64,000 bases of DNA from Bacillus methanolicus (GCF_028888695.1 NZ_PNFF01000001.1:2179501-2243500), one strand, 5' to 3'. Shown: positions 18,495 through 29,504, counted from the first letter of the stretch. A program made the numbers and translations. Notes: a model not told the origin generated them from the sequence alone.

Positions 18495-18524
18495 AAAGGT
18501 TAGAAGGCTTTGCTTCTAACCTTT
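18495..18524 (-). terminator. Terminator of citZ
   Basis: A perfect 12-bp stem (AAAGGTTAGAAG with CTTCTAACCTTT) with a 6-base loop. The better T run is on the plus strand (TTTTTT at 18521-18527); on the minus strand only TTT follows. Since only minus-strand genes adjoin it, it most likely acts on citZ transcripts. Confidence 0.65.
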
Positions 18525-18589
18525 TTTCCTTTCTATTTTATTACATCAATTTTTCGCGAAAAAGTAAAATTTTCAATAAAAAAAATCTT

Positions 18590-19708
18590 TTATCCTCTTT
18601 GCTCAATTGGAATAAATTTTTGCATTCCAGGACCTGTATAGTCAGCACGCGGGCGAATTAAGCGGTTGTTTTCATATTGCTCTAAAATATGGGCGAGCCA
18701 GCCGGAAATACGGCTTACAGCAAAAATTGGTGTAAATAAATCATGGTCAATTCCTAAGCTGTGATAGATAGATGCTGAATAAAAATCAACATTTGGAGGA
18801 AGGCCTTTCTCCCCTGTCACAATGGCTTCAATTTTAATGGACATTTGATACCAATGAGGTTCACCAGTAAGCTCTGTTAACTTTTTAGACATTTCTCTTA
18901 AGTGTTTTGCACGCGGATCTCCTTTTCGATAGACACGATGCCCAAAGCCCATGATTTTTTCTTTCTTCGCAAGCTTTTCACGAATATATGGTTCAACATT
19001 TTCCAACGAACCAATTTCTGTCAGCATTTTCATTACCGCTTCGTTTGCCCCACCGTGCAATGGGCCTTTCAGCGCTCCAATTGCAGCAGTAACACCGGAA
19101 TAAACATCGGATAAGGTTGCAACACAGACCCTTGCTGTAAAGGTAGATGCATTTAACTCATGATCGGCATGAAGAACAAGCACCTTATTGAATGCTTCAA
19201 CAGCAATATTCTCCGGTTCTTTTCCATTTAGCATATATAAGAAGTTAGCTGCAAAGCTTAAATCCTTCCTTGGTGCGACCGGCTCAAGCCCTTTGCGTAC
19301 ACGGGCAAATGCAGCGACAATTGCAGGTATTTTCGCCTGAAGGCGGATTGCTTTTCTATAGTTAGCCTCTTCATCCATAAGATCAGCTTCTTCATCGTAT
19401 AATCCCAACAGTGATACAGCTGAACGAAGAGCAGCCATTGGATGAACCTTGTCAATTGGATACATTTTGAAATGATCCAAAACCTCTTTTGGAAGTTCTG
19501 CGTTTTCCATCAGCTGGGTTTTTAATTCTTCCAATTCAGATTTAGTAGGAAGTTTGCGATGCCATAAAAGATAAATTACTTCTTCAAAACTAGCATTATC
19601 CGCTAAATCATCGATATTATAGCCAACATATGTCAGTGTATCATCGATTATTGAACTTATAGAAGAAGTTGTTGCAACAACCCCTTCAAGACCACGTGTA
19701 ACTGTCAT
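18590..19708 (-). CDS. citZ: Citrate synthase
   Basis: Condenses acetyl-CoA and oxaloacetate; first step of the TCA cycle. The 372-residue protein has the catalytic residues of the family: His in LHADHELNAST, His in MGFGHRVYRKGDPR and Asp in NVDFYSASIYH. The ribosome site AAAGGAGAG precedes the ATG at 19708. In B. subtilis citZ is repressed by CcpA and CcpC; here a cre-like site (19955-19968) lies about 250 bases upstream, which would mean a long leader if the promoter is near it. Confidence 0.97.
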   Translation of the reverse strand: MTVTRGLEGVVATTSSISSIIDDTLTYVGYNIDDLADNASFEEVIYLLWHRKLPTKSELEELKTQLMENAELPKEVLDHFKMYPIDKVHPMAALRSAVSLLGLYDEEADLMDEEANYRKAIRLQAKIPAIVAAFARVRKGLEPVAPRKDLSFAANFLYMLNGKEPENIAVEAFNKVLVLHADHELNASTFTARVCVATLSDVYSGVTAAIGALKGPLHGGANEAVMKMLTEIGSLENVEPYIREKLAKKEKIMGFGHRVYRKGDPRAKHLREMSKKLTELTGEPHWYQMSIKIEAIVTGEKGLPPNVDFYSASIYHSLGIDHDLFTPIFAVSRISGWLAHILEQYENNRLIRPRADYTGPGMQKFIPIEQRG

Positions 19709-19954
19709 ACTTAATCTCTCCTTTACTTAAGTAATCTCCCCTTAACCCATTGTCTGTAAACCATATTCACCGAAATAATCCATTTTCAGCTTTACAGAAA
19801 TAGTTTTCGTCTATCTATGGGGCCAAAAAAGATGCTTAAAAGTTCCTGAATTAACAGACCATTTTGAGGGTAAGTGTGTGCCTGAATATCGAAGCCTTTC
19901 AACGGATCTTATTTCCGTGGCTCCGAGCGCTTGCTCAGAAAAATATCCAAAAAA

Positions 19955-19968
19955 AGAAAGTGCTTACA
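19955..19968 (-). promoter_or_regulatory. Candidate CcpA site (cre) upstream of citZ
   Basis: The minus strand reads TGTAAGCACTTTCT, 12 of 14 against the cre consensus TGWAANCGNTNWCA. It follows a possible -10 TATAAA (GTTATAAAG). The rest of the 566-base gap 19709-20274 holds no gene I can support, only an inverted pair CTGTAAA/TTTACAG near 19750-19800 and a hairpin after ytwI. Confidence 0.4.
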
Positions 19969-20221
19969 TTTTTCTTCTTTATAACAAAAAGCGACGAATT
20001 ATTATTCTAATTTACATTTTTACATATTTCACATTTGTTAAAGAGGCGCTTACTATTCCTATTATAAACAATTATCAGACTTTTGTGAACGAAAAGAATA
20101 GAAAATGTGAAAAAATTATTATTTTTTTAGAAAAGCTGATATGCCTATCATTTGTATACTTGAAGTTAAAAATATTGCTATTTCAAAAAAATAACACTTC
20201 AAAATTATGGAATTAGGCTAT

Positions 20222-20259
20222 GAATTCATTCCTGCCCTTCCTGCAGGCAGAATGAATTC
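20222..20259. other. Hairpin after ytwI
   Basis: Perfect 10-bp arms GAATTCATTC (20222-20231) and GAATGAATTC (20250-20259) with further inner TGCC/GGCA pairing, 15 bases after the ytwI stop. No T run follows on either strand, so it is not a canonical intrinsic terminator. Confidence 0.6.
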
Positions 20260-20274
20260 GCAGCCGATTACCAA

Positions 20275-20736
20275 TTAATTCAGAAAATCAAAAATTTTCA
20301 TTGCCATATACGCAATTCCGGCACCGATCAGCGGTCCTACCGCCACTCCTTTAAATAGAGATACGGCAATGATCGTTCCTAAAACAAGAGCAGTCGTGAT
20401 GTGAGGATCTTCTGCCAATAAAATAACCCCGCCTTTTGCAAGCAGCGCCACTGTAATTCCCGATATTAGTGCTATCCATGCATAAGGCGATTTGAAAGCC
20501 CCGGACAAATCCTTGAAGCCGATTTCTCCGCTTGCTATAGGTGCAAGGACAGCGAGCGTGATAATGGTTACACCCCAGTTTATTCCTTTTGATTGAAGAA
20601 TTGAAAAAGCGCGCATACCAAAAGGAAGCAATTTTAATAAAAACAACACAGCTAAAGCAATTAATAGTGAATGATTTTTTGCTAATAAACCTATTCCAAA
20701 CAATAAAAGTAAAAATAAATATGGTTCAAATGTCAA
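20275..20736 (-). CDS. ytwI: YtwI, DUF441 membrane protein
   Basis: A 153-residue protein with four to five hydrophobic helices and Gly-rich segments (GVAVGPLIGAGIAYMAMKIF at the end), typical of the DUF441 family, whose function is unknown. The start is a TTG at 20736, with AAGGATG seven bases upstream, giving MTFEPYLFLLLLFGIG. The order citZ, ytwI, ytvI matches B. subtilis; ytwI and ytvI are divergent, with about 200 bases between them. Confidence 0.88.
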   Translation of the reverse strand: MTFEPYLFLLLLFGIGLLAKNHSLLIALAVLFLLKLLPFGMRAFSILQSKGINWGVTIITLAVLAPIASGEIGFKDLSGAFKSPYAWIALISGITVALLAKGGVILLAEDPHITTALVLGTIIAVSLFKGVAVGPLIGAGIAYMAMKIFDFLN

Positions 20737-20935
20737 GTTTATTCATCCTTCCGACATTTATCTTAGCATAAGACCCCGGCAGTTCCTTTAACATATGATA
20801 TAAAAACCAGCAGCATTTTTTATATTTAGTGAATCCTTTCAATGGTTATTGTCGTAGGAATGAGTGCAGATGCGGTTTTCCGATACAGATGATAAAATAT
20901 TTTTAAATAAATTCCGCAAATAAGGAGGTACTTAA

Positions 20936-22057
20936 TTGAATCAGACGTACATATTTCGAACACTACGTTTTTTATACGTAATTGGAATTGTCTTCTTAAG
21001 TTTAGTTGCAATATATTACATATCAACAGTCACTTATCCTTTTCTTATAGCACTGGCACTTGCCTTTCTAATTAACCCGCTTGTTGGCTTTTTTGAGAAA
21101 AAGGCCCGAATGCCGAGAGCTCTGGCTGTTTTAATTGTTCTGATTCTTATTTTTGCCGTTTTTGCCGGATTAATCACGCTGCTTGTCGCCGAAATTGTAT
21201 CAGGTACTGAATATTTAGCAAAAGTAGTTCCAACACATTTAGATACAGTAATTAATTATATTGAACAATTTTTTGCTGCTCAAATTATTCCTCTTTATAA
21301 CCAGTTGTCGAGCATGTTTAAAAACCTGGATGCAGGCCAGCAAGATACCATTCTCATGAATATTGAAAATGTCGGAAAAAAATTCGGAACAACTGTCGGA
21401 GCGTTTATCCAGAACTTTTTTGAAAAGATTCCAAATATCTTATCATGGTTTCCAAACGCAGCTACAGTGTTCATATTTTCTTTGTTAGCAACATTTTTTA
21501 TCAGCAAAGATTGGCACAGGCTTACAGCACTTGCCGGCAGGCTCCTTCCAAAGCGGGCAAAATCGAGTGGAAAAACAGTTTTTGCAGACTTAAATAAAGC
21601 TTTGTTTGGGTTTATAAAAGCACAAGCAACTCTGGTTTCCATTACAACTGTTATTATATTAATCGGCTTGCTAATCCTGCGTGTCGATTATGCGATAACA
21701 ATTGCCTTAATTGCCGGAATTGTTGATATTATCCCCTACCTCGGAACAGGCGCCATTTTCGTTCCATGGATTATTTATGAGGCAATTGCCGGAGAAATGA
21801 GCCTGGCAATCGGTCTTGGAGTCTTATATATTGTGGTTATTGTCCAAAGGCAAATTATGGAACCTAAAATTCTTTCTTCAAGTATTGGACTAGATCCGCT
21901 TGCCACTTTAATTGCCTTGTTTGTCGGATTTAAGCTGCTCGGATTCCTTGGATTGATTGCAGGCCCGGTAACCCTCGTCATTATCAGCACTTTGCATCGC
22001 GCAAATGTGTTTAGGGATATTTGGTCGTTTATTAAAGGCGAAGAAAAAGCGTCTTAA
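20936..22057 (+). CDS. ytvI: YtvI, AI-2E (PerM) family sporulation membrane protein
   Basis: A 373-residue polytopic protein of the PerM/AI-2E exporter family. N-terminal helices include LRFLYVIGIVFLSLVAIYYI; the C-terminal half has the family signature helices (LIAGIVDIIPYLGTGAIFVPW, then LGLIAGPVTLVIIS). In Bacillus the YtvI branch is expressed in sporulation; the substrate is unknown. Start is TTG at 20936, six bases after AAGGAGGT. It converges with fxsA, and a bidirectional terminator lies between. Confidence 0.9.
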   Translation: MNQTYIFRTLRFLYVIGIVFLSLVAIYYISTVTYPFLIALALAFLINPLVGFFEKKARMPRALAVLIVLILIFAVFAGLITLLVAEIVSGTEYLAKVVPTHLDTVINYIEQFFAAQIIPLYNQLSSMFKNLDAGQQDTILMNIENVGKKFGTTVGAFIQNFFEKIPNILSWFPNAATVFIFSLLATFFISKDWHRLTALAGRLLPKRAKSSGKTVFADLNKALFGFIKAQATLVSITTVIILIGLLILRVDYAITIALIAGIVDIIPYLGTGAIFVPWIIYEAIAGEMSLAIGLGVLYIVVIVQRQIMEPKILSSSIGLDPLATLIALFVGFKLLGFLGLIAGPVTLVIISTLHRANVFRDIWSFIKGEEKAS

Positions 22058-22073
22058 ATTATGATTAAAATTT

Positions 22074-22103
22074 AAAGGCAGACTTTGTATGGAGTCTGCC
22101 TTT
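22074..22103. terminator. Bidirectional terminator of ytvI and fxsA
   Basis: Perfect 11-bp stem AAAGGCAGACT/AGTCTGCCTTT with an 8-base loop between two convergent genes. It ends in TTT on both strands. Confidence 0.8.
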
Positions 22104-22108
22104 AATAC

Positions 22109-22495
22109 TTACCGGATTATCGTTACATTGCCTTTATCGATCCATCTTTTAAATGCTTTTATTAACAGCATCTTAAAAAACTTTCTCGTTGGAGGGGCAA
22201 GTAATAGAAACCCTGCCATATCTGTTATAAATCCAGGTGTCAAAAGCAATGTTCCTCCTATTAGAATACAAATACCGTCCAATAAGGCATCGCCGGGTAT
22301 TTGCCCGTATCGGAGCTGTTCCTGTGCTTTTCGAATCGTCTCAAGCCCTTGGCGCTTTGCTAAGTATGCCCCGAGCACTCCTGTAAAAATAAGTAAGAAG
22401 ATTGTCGGCAACACTCCAATCGTTTTACCGGATAATAAAAGAAACGCTATTTCTAGAGCGGGAACGATAATAAGAAATAATAGGAAATAACGCAT
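22109..22495 (-). CDS. fxsA: FxsA family membrane protein
   Basis: A 128-residue protein with three or four membrane helices (YFLLFLIIVPALEIAFLLLS at the start), a central KRQGLETIRKAQEQLRYGQIPG cytoplasmic loop and the GTLLLTPGFITDMAGFLLL helix that defines the FxsA family. E. coli FxsA relieves phage T7 exclusion by F plasmids; the role in bacilli is unknown. Called ytzA in B. subtilis, in the same place next to pyk. The C-terminal tail is basic. Confidence 0.9.
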   Translation of the reverse strand: MRYFLLFLIIVPALEIAFLLLSGKTIGVLPTIFLLIFTGVLGAYLAKRQGLETIRKAQEQLRYGQIPGDALLDGICILIGGTLLLTPGFITDMAGFLLLAPPTRKFFKMLLIKAFKRWIDKGNVTIIR

Positions 22496-22573
22496 TCGGC
22501 ACCCTCCACGGACATTTTACTTTGTCCAATTTATTATATGCCTCTATAAACAATAACATCAAATGAAAGAAAC

Positions 22574-22603
22574 AAAAAGAGATGAAGCATTAACCCCATC
22601 TCT
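22574..22603 (-). terminator. Terminator of the pfkA-pyk operon
   Basis: Minus-strand stem AGAGATG/CATCTCT followed by five T residues, 15 bases after the pyk stop. Confidence 0.75.
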
Positions 22604-22617
22604 CGTGAAATCAAATA

Positions 22618-24378
22618 TTATAATACGCTTGCGTGACCGTTGTAAATGATTCCTCGTGCTGCGTCAACAGTAATTTCTTGCCCGTCTTTTAGAATTTTTG
22701 TTGCATTTTCAGCACCGACAATAACAGGAATGCCGAAATTTATACCTACAACCGCGCCATGGCTTGTCAATCCGCCTTCTTCGGTAATAAGGGCGCTGCA
22801 CTTTTCAATAGCAGGTATCATTTCCCGGTCGGTACCGATCGTAACTAGAATAGAGCCTTCTTTTACTTTACTTAAAGCTTCTTTTGCATCGCGGGCGATC
22901 ACGACTTTTCCATACGCAGATTTTCTGCCGATCCCCTGTCCCTTTATCAAAGAATCGCCTACTACATGAATTTTCATAAGGTTGGTCGTTCCGCTCTCTC
23001 CAACTGGAACGCCTGCAGTTATGACCACTAAATCGCCATTGGTGACAATACCGCTGTTTAGACTTTCCTGAACAGCAATTTCAAGCATTTCATCTGTTGT
23101 GGTAGCTTCTTTTCCAAGTAACGGATAAACTCCCCAAACTAAAGCCAGACGGCGGCGGACAAAGTCGTTTGATGTAACCGCCACAATCGGCACCTTTGGC
23201 CGATATTTCGAAATCATCCTGGCTGTATGGCCGCTTTCAGTAGGAGTAATAATTGCATTTACATCCAGATTTAATGCTGTATGCGCAACAGATTGGCCGA
23301 TGGCATCTGTAATATTGTGCTCATTGTCTTTGCTGCGTTTCGATAAAATTTCCTTGTGATTTAATGCAGATTCAGCTCGTGATGCAATATTATGCATTGT
23401 CTGGACAGCCTCTACAGGATATTGTCCAGCGGCCGTTTCACCTGAAAGCATAATTGCATCTGTTCCGTCAAAGATCGCATTTGCTACATCACTTGCTTCC
23501 GCGCGTGTCGGCCGTGGATTTCTTTGCATGGAGTCAAGCATTTGCGTTGCAGTAATAACCGGTTTTCCAAGGGCATTACATTTTTTGATCAGCTTTTTTT
23601 GGACTAGAGGAACTTCTTCAGCCGGAAGTTCAACTCCGAGATCACCCCTTGCAACCATTAAACCGTCCGATACTTCTAAAATTTCATCAATATTGTCTAC
23701 CCCTTCTTGATTTTCAATCTTCGGGATAATATGAATATTCGTCGCATTTCGCTTTTCAAGCAATTGGCGGATTTCAAGCACATCTTTTGCTCTTCTGACA
23801 AATGAGGCCGCGATAAAGTCTATGCCTTGTTCAATGCCAAAAATAATGTCGCTTGCATCTTTTTCTGTAATTCCCGGAAGTTTGACAGATACTCCCGGAA
23901 CATTAACGCCCTTCTTATTTTTTAAAATGCCGCTGTTTAAAATTTTTGCATGAATTTCATTATTTGCATGATCAATTTTTGTTACTTCAAGCCCGATTAA
24001 CCCGTCATCCAGCAAGATTTTTGAGCCCTTATGAACATCGTTAATTAAACCTTGATATGTAACAGAAAATTTTTCAGGCGTTCCCAAGACTTCATTCATA
24101 GAAATAATTATTTCCTGTCCGGCTATTAACTCGATTGCACCGTTTTCCATATCATGCGTGCGTATTTCTGGACCTTTTGTATCAAGGAGGATTGCAATAT
24201 TTTTGCCGGTTCTTTCTGCTGCTTCCCGAATGTTTTTAATCCTCTGGGCATGTTCTTCGTGGTTCCCATGTGAAAAATTCAGACGTGCAACATTCATTCC
24301 CGCTTCTATTAATTGTGTAAGCTTCTCCAGGCTTTCACTTGCGGGGCCAATCGTACAAACGATTTTCGTTCTGCGCAT
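22618..24378 (-). CDS. pyk: Pyruvate kinase
   Basis: Last step of glycolysis. The 586-residue protein has the catalytic barrel ([12 protein letters not shown] start, [21 protein letters not shown]), the allosteric C domain, and the extra C-terminal PEP-utiliser mobile domain ([24 protein letters not shown]) typical of Bacillus pyruvate kinases; its TSH motif is the phospho-His motif in related enzymes. Strong AGGAGGT ribosome site. It follows pfkA after 37 bases in the conserved glycolytic operon. Confidence 0.98.
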   Translation of the reverse strand: MRRTKIVCTIGPASESLEKLTQLIEAGMNVARLNFSHGNHEEHAQRIKNIREAAERTGKNIAILLDTKGPEIRTHDMENGAIELIAGQEIIISMNEVLGTPEKFSVTYQGLINDVHKGSKILLDDGLIGLEVTKIDHANNEIHAKILNSGILKNKKGVNVPGVSVKLPGITEKDASDIIFGIEQGIDFIAASFVRRAKDVLEIRQLLEKRNATNIHIIPKIENQEGVDNIDEILEVSDGLMVARGDLGVELPAEEVPLVQKKLIKKCNALGKPVITATQMLDSMQRNPRPTRAEASDVANAIFDGTDAIMLSGETAAGQYPVEAVQTMHNIASRAESALNHKEILSKRSKDNEHNITDAIGQSVAHTALNLDVNAIITPTESGHTARMISKYRPKVPIVAVTSNDFVRRRLALVWGVYPLLGKEATTTDEMLEIAVQESLNSGIVTNGDLVVITAGVPVGESGTTNLMKIHVVGDSLIKGQGIGRKSAYGKVVIARDAKEALSKVKEGSILVTIGTDREMIPAIEKCSALITEEGGLTSHGAVVGINFGIPVIVGAENATKILKDGQEITVDAARGIIYNGHASVL

Positions 24379-24415
24379 TTTTTAATTATACCTCCTATAA
24401 ATAATGAAGGACTTA

Positions 24416-25381
<966 letters not shown>

Positions 25382-25609
25382 TCACCTCTAGTTATTTCAA
25401 AAGTATCTTTAATAGATTAAAAAGCTTTTAATGTGTTTGGGCTGCAAGAATTGCTTTCTTAATTGTCAATAAAATACCCTGTAATATTTCTAAAATAACA
25501 CGAAGTACTTTGTCTCACAACAAATTCCTAAAATTATTCATATAGACAGAATTATCGGGATAATGCAAACGATTTCTAATAAAAAACGCGCGGATAAAAG
25601 TGTAAGTTT

Positions 25610-26587
25610 CTAATTTACCTCTGCATGTTCAGCAGCAAATGAATATTCCCCGATCGCTTTATATTTCCGATAACGGTGAACGACTAGTTCTTCATCTGAC
25701 ATTTTAACCAGTTCTTTTAAAGATTTCATTAAAATTTGGTCAATATATTCTGATTGTTTTTTAACATCTTTATGTGCTCCGCCTTTTACTTCAGGGATAA
25801 TTTCATCAATAATACCGAGTTCTTTAAGATCAGGTGCAGTGATTTTCATTGTTTCAGCAGCCCTCTTCGCTTGTGACGCATCTTTCCATAAAAGCGCGGC
25901 TGCACCTTCAGGAGAAATAACCGAATATGTGGAGTTTTCAAGCATATGAATATGATTGCCTACACCTAACGCCAAAGCCCCGCCGCTTCCTCCTTCTCCA
26001 ATAACGATACATATGACAGGCACTCTTAAACCGGCCATTTCAAAAAGATTACGGGCAATCGCTTCACTTTGTCCTCGCTCTTCTGCTGCCTTTCCGGGAT
26101 ATGCCCCTTTCGTGTCTATAAAGCATATAATCGGCCGTTTAAATTTTTCCGCTTGCTTCATTAACCGCAATGCTTTTCGATATCCTTCGGGATGGGGCAT
26201 ACCAAAATTGCGGCGGATATTTTCCTTCGTATCTTTGCCTCGTTGATGTCCTATTACCGTCACCGGCAGACCGTGATATTTAGCAATGCCTCCTACGATC
26301 GCCTCGTCATCTCCAAAGTTGCGGTCACCGTGGCATTCAAAAAAATCAGTGAAAAGATGCGAAATATATTCTAAAGTAGTAGGACGGTCCGGATGGCGGG
26401 CAATTTGGACCCGGTTCCAAGGATTTATATTTTCATAAATTTCTTTTTCTAATTTTTCCAGCCGCTCTTCCAACTTCTCAATTTCGGAAGAGAGGTCAAC
26501 GTCCGTGCTTTTCGTAAACTCTTTCAGTTCGGAAATTTTTTTCTTCAACTCAATGACGGGTCGTTCAAATTCTAATTCTCCAACCAT
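25610..26587 (-). CDS. accA: Acetyl-CoA carboxylase carboxyltransferase subunit alpha
   Basis: With AccD forms the carboxyltransferase that moves the carboxyl group from biotin to acetyl-CoA to give malonyl-CoA. The 325-residue protein has an N-terminal helical part and the crotonase-like core ([45 protein letters not shown]). Its ATG lies within the accD 3' end, overlapping by 16 bases, so translation is coupled and the subunits are made in equal amounts. Confidence 0.98.
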   Translation of the reverse strand: MVGELEFERPVIELKKKISELKEFTKSTDVDLSSEIEKLEERLEKLEKEIYENINPWNRVQIARHPDRPTTLEYISHLFTDFFECHGDRNFGDDEAIVGGIAKYHGLPVTVIGHQRGKDTKENIRRNFGMPHPEGYRKALRLMKQAEKFKRPIICFIDTKGAYPGKAAEERGQSEAIARNLFEMAGLRVPVICIVIGEGGSGGALALGVGNHIHMLENSTYSVISPEGAAALLWKDASQAKRAAETMKITAPDLKELGIIDEIIPEVKGGAHKDVKKQSEYIDQILMKSLKELVKMSDEELVVHRYRKYKAIGEYSFAAEHAEVN

Positions 26588-27447
26588 TTCACTTCACCTC
26601 CTGCATGAATATCCAGTATCGTGGTGATTTTCTCTTTTAAATCAAGCCGTGAAATGACAGCATCAAGCTGGCCATGTTTTAAAAGAAATTCTGCTGTTTG
26701 GAAGTCTTCGGGTAATTCTTCACGAATCGTTTGCTCGATTATTCTTCTTCCGGCAAAACCAATAAGTGCCCCAGGCTCGGCAAAATTATAGTCTCCTAAA
26801 GAAGCAAAACTTGCAGATACCCCGCCTGTAGTCGGGTGCGTCATAATAGAAATCGTTAATCCTCCGTTATCGCTGAAGCGTTTTAAAGCGGCGCTTGTTT
26901 TTGCCATTTGCATTAAGCTTAAAACACCTTCCTGCATGCGCGCTCCGCCGGATGCAGTAAAGATAATAAACGGGATAAAAAGCTCATCCGCTTTTTCGAT
27001 CGCCCGAGTAATTTTCTCACCAACAACGGAACCCATACTTCCCATGCGGAAATTGGCATCCATAACTGCAATAGCCACTTGGAAGCCATTCACTGTTCCA
27101 GTACCTGTAACAACCGCTTCATTCATTTTTGTTTTTTCCCGGTCTTTTTCCAGCTTCTCAAGATAGTCAGGAAAATTAAGCGGGTTTTTTGAAACCATTT
27201 CACCATTCCACTCTTCGAAACTGCCATCATCTAAGAAGCTTTGCAAACGCTCTGCTGCATTCATCTGATAATGGTAGCCGCAGTTAATACAAACTTTAAG
27301 ATTTTTGGAGACCTCTTTTGTATACATGATTTTCTTACATTTAGGACATTTTGTCATAATTCCTTCCGGAACATCTTGTTTTGCAGCTTCAGATGGAATG
27401 GTGGCATATTTTTTCTTTTTTGATTTTGTAAAAATGTCTTTAAGCAA
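26572..27447 (-). CDS. accD: Acetyl-CoA carboxylase carboxyltransferase subunit beta
   Basis: The 291-residue beta subunit starts at a TTG (27445-27447; [12 protein letters not shown], matching MLKDIF in B. subtilis) behind GAGGGAGG; an upstream in-frame extension is rejected. The N-terminal zinc ribbon (CPKCKKIM near 41-44, CINCGYH near 60-63) is complete, followed by the crotonase-like carboxyltransferase ([32 protein letters not shown]). A palindrome at 27525-27537, 78 bases upstream, matches one upstream of ytsJ and probably binds the regulator encoded next door. Confidence 0.97.
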   Translation of the reverse strand: MLKDIFTKSKKKKYATIPSEAAKQDVPEGIMTKCPKCKKIMYTKEVSKNLKVCINCGYHYQMNAAERLQSFLDDGSFEEWNGEMVSKNPLNFPDYLEKLEKDREKTKMNEAVVTGTGTVNGFQVAIAVMDANFRMGSMGSVVGEKITRAIEKADELFIPFIIFTASGGARMQEGVLSLMQMAKTSAALKRFSDNGGLTISIMTHPTTGGVSASFASLGDYNFAEPGALIGFAGRRIIEQTIREELPEDFQTAEFLLKHGQLDAVISRLDLKEKITTILDIHAGGEVKWLEN

Positions 27448-27524
27448 GGTGAAACCTCCCTCACAGGTAGCAAATAGACAAGCTGAAATCCAGTATTTCA
27501 ACACATCATTTATAAGTCTAGTTA

Positions 27525-27537
27525 GTGATCAGACCAC
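27525..27537. promoter_or_regulatory. Candidate GntR/FadR-type operator upstream of accD
   Basis: GTGATCAGACCAC, a palindrome with one arm mismatch and a wider AGT/ACT symmetry, 78 bases before the accD start and about 95 bases after the regulator gene. It has the GGT-N3-ACC shape typical of FadR-group operators and differs by one base from the site at 29573-29585. Confidence 0.55.
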
Positions 27538-27632
27538 TAGTGTGAAAGTAAAGCGCTTCATACTTAATTTCATATCACAGCCTGTCTTACAATATAGAGG
27601 AATAACCATACAATTACTGTTACATCTTGTCG

Positions 27633-28256
27633 TCATGGATTCGACAACTTTCTAAGCTTTCGGTATGCTTGCAAAATTTCATCTTGATTTCTTGAGAATA
27701 TCGCATCAATTAATGACAGGTAATCATTTTTTTTTGCATCGTATTTGTTCAAACCAAGAGAGTTATAATAATCTTTAAGTATTATCCAAATTCTAAAAAA
27801 TAAGTAATTTTGTGCGAGCTGAACAATTTTCAAAAAAAAATCGTCATCATTGAACTTAGAGGACTTTGCCCAATTAGAAAAATTGCTTAGCTTTTCTTGA
27901 TCAAACTTTAATAAAATGAGGCGCAAACAATCTATTTCAATCAAATATTTCGTTTCAGACACATCGCGTTTTGCTCTCTCGTCTTGTAAGATAAACGTGC
28001 TTAACAGTTCAACTAATTGATGTCCACTAAAATCGCGGATAAATGTGCCTTCTCCTCGTCTAGTTTCGATTAACCCTAATAGTTCTAAAGCACGCAGAGC
28101 CTCCCTTACGGAGGAGCGCCCAACATTCAGGCGCTCAGAAAGCTCACGTTCGGAAAGGATTTTATCTCCTGGCTTTAAACCGTTGGATTCAATCATCGCT
28201 CTAATCTGCTTTACAATCTCTATATAAACTTTAGAATTCCCCCGAGTTTGAATCAC
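27633..28256 (-). CDS. GntR family (FadR group) transcriptional regulator
   Basis: 207 residues. The N-terminal winged helix is standard (LKPGDKILSERELSERLNVGRSSVREALRALELLGLIETRRGEGTFI split over residues 27-73). The C-terminal part is all-helical and FCD-like. It has no His after residue 79, so the three His ligands normal for metal-binding FCD domains are absent, as in acyl-CoA-binding FadR of E. coli. The GTG start lies nine bases after the ytsJ stop with no clear ribosome site, suggesting coupled translation. Palindromes upstream of ytsJ and of accD suggest it controls malic enzyme and acetyl-CoA carboxylase. B. subtilis has no gene here. Confidence 0.85.
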   Translation of the reverse strand: MIQTRGNSKVYIEIVKQIRAMIESNGLKPGDKILSERELSERLNVGRSSVREALRALELLGLIETRRGEGTFIRDFSGHQLVELLSTFILQDERAKRDVSETKYLIEIDCLRLILLKFDQEKLSNFSNWAKSSKFNDDDFFLKIVQLAQNYLFFRIWIILKDYYNSLGLNKYDAKKNDYLSLIDAIFSRNQDEILQAYRKLRKLSNP

Positions 28257-28265
28257 GTTACCCGA

Positions 28266-29504
28266 TCACTCACTTTTTCCAATAGTAGTAAGCAGGCGAG
28301 TTTTTTCTTTAACCTCCTCAGGATCAACCTTGATCCTCGCAACGCCGGTTTCCATGGCTGCTCTCGCAACGGCAGCTGCTACTTCAGAGGCTACTCTTGG
28401 ATCGAACGGTCCAGGAATGACGTAATCAGCATGTAATTCATCTTCTTGAATTAACCCTGCAATTGCCTCAACCGCCGCAACTTTCATTTCTTCATTTATT
28501 TGAGTTGCCCGGACATCAAGAGCTCCGCGGAATATGCCAGGAAAAGCAAGAACATTGTTGACTTGATTTGGATAGTCGGATCGGCCCGTTCCCACGACTT
28601 TCGCCCCTGCCGCTTTTGCTTCTTCCGGCATGATTTCCGGATCAGGGTTTGCCATTGCAAAAATAATCGGATCAGGGTTCATTGATTGGATCATTTCCGC
28701 AGTGAGGGCTCCCGCAGCAGAAACACCGATAAAAACATCGGCTCCTTTAATCACCTCAGCGAGGCTTCCCTTCAAGCATTCCCTGTTTGTGAATTTCGCA
28801 ACTTCCTCCTTAATCGCGTTCATTCCCTGCTGACGGCCTTCGTAAATGGCCCCTTTTGTATCGCACATAATAATATTGCGAATACCATAGCTGTAAAGAA
28901 GTTTAATAATCGCAATTCCGGCTGCCCCGGCTCCATTAGCAACTATTTTTATCTCATTCATTTCCTTTCCGACCAATTTTAATGCGTTTACAAGACCTGC
29001 AACTGTAACAATGGCAGTGCCGTGCTGGTCATCGTGAAAAATCGGGATATTTGTTTCTTTTTTCAGCCGTTCTTCAATCACAAAGCAGTTCGGCGCGGCA
29101 ATGTCTTCAAGGTTAACTCCGCCAAAAGTCGGTTCAAGGAGCTTTACTGTCTCAACAATTTTGTCCACATCTGTTGTATTTAAACAGATTGGAAACGCAT
29201 CGACACCTGCAAAACTTTTAAAAAGGACCGCTTTTCCTTCCATTACGGGCAAGGCTGCTTCAGGTCCGATATTTCCCAAACCAAGAACAGCAGTGCCGTC
29301 GGAAACGACTGCAACCATGTTTCCTTTCATTGTGTAGTCATAGACAGCTTCCGGCTTATTATAAATCACTTTACAAGGCTCAGCCACTCCAGGAGAGTAT
29401 GCAAGGCTGAGCTCCTTTGCATTCCTTACTTGAACTTTTGATTTCGATTCTAATTTTCCTTTATTAATGCGATGCATATGCAACGCTTCTTCGCGTAAAG
29501 TCAA
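28266..29504 (-). CDS. ytsJ: NADP-dependent malic enzyme (YtsJ type)
   Basis: Oxidative decarboxylation of malate to pyruvate; in B. subtilis YtsJ is the NADPH-making malic enzyme. The 412-residue protein has the short bacterial form: AYSPGVAEPC, the metal/substrate segment HDDQHGTAIVTVAGL, the cofactor fold (VANGAGAAGIAIIKLL) and ANPDPEIMPEEA. Start is TTG at 29504, with AAGGTG nine bases upstream. A promoter (29598-29627) and a palindromic operator (29573-29585) lie between it and dnaE. The regulator gene follows in the same unit. Confidence 0.94.
   Translation of the reverse strand: MTLREEALHMHRINKGKLESKSKVQVRNAKELSLAYSPGVAEPCKVIYNKPEAVYDYTMKGNMVAVVSDGTAVLGLGNIGPEAALPVMEGKAVLFKSFAGVDAFPICLNTTDVDKIVETVKLLEPTFGGVNLEDIAAPNCFVIEERLKKETNIPIFHDDQHGTAIVTVAGLVNALKLVGKEMNEIKIVANGAGAAGIAIIKLLYSYGIRNIIMCDTKGAIYEGRQQGMNAIKEEVAKFTNRECLKGSLAEVIKGADVFIGVSAAGALTAEMIQSMNPDPIIFAMANPDPEIMPEEAKAAGAKVVGTGRSDYPNQVNNVLAFPGIFRGALDVRATQINEEMKVAAVEAIAGLIQEDELHADYVIPGPFDPRVASEVAAAVARAAMETGVARIKVDPEEVKEKTRLLTTIGKSE

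Noticed and set aside
19878-20216. 112-residue plus-strand open frame upstream of citZ
   Set aside because: No ribosome site, odd composition (Ile/Lys/Tyr-rich second half from AT-rich DNA) and no recognisable domain; better read as non-coding leader.
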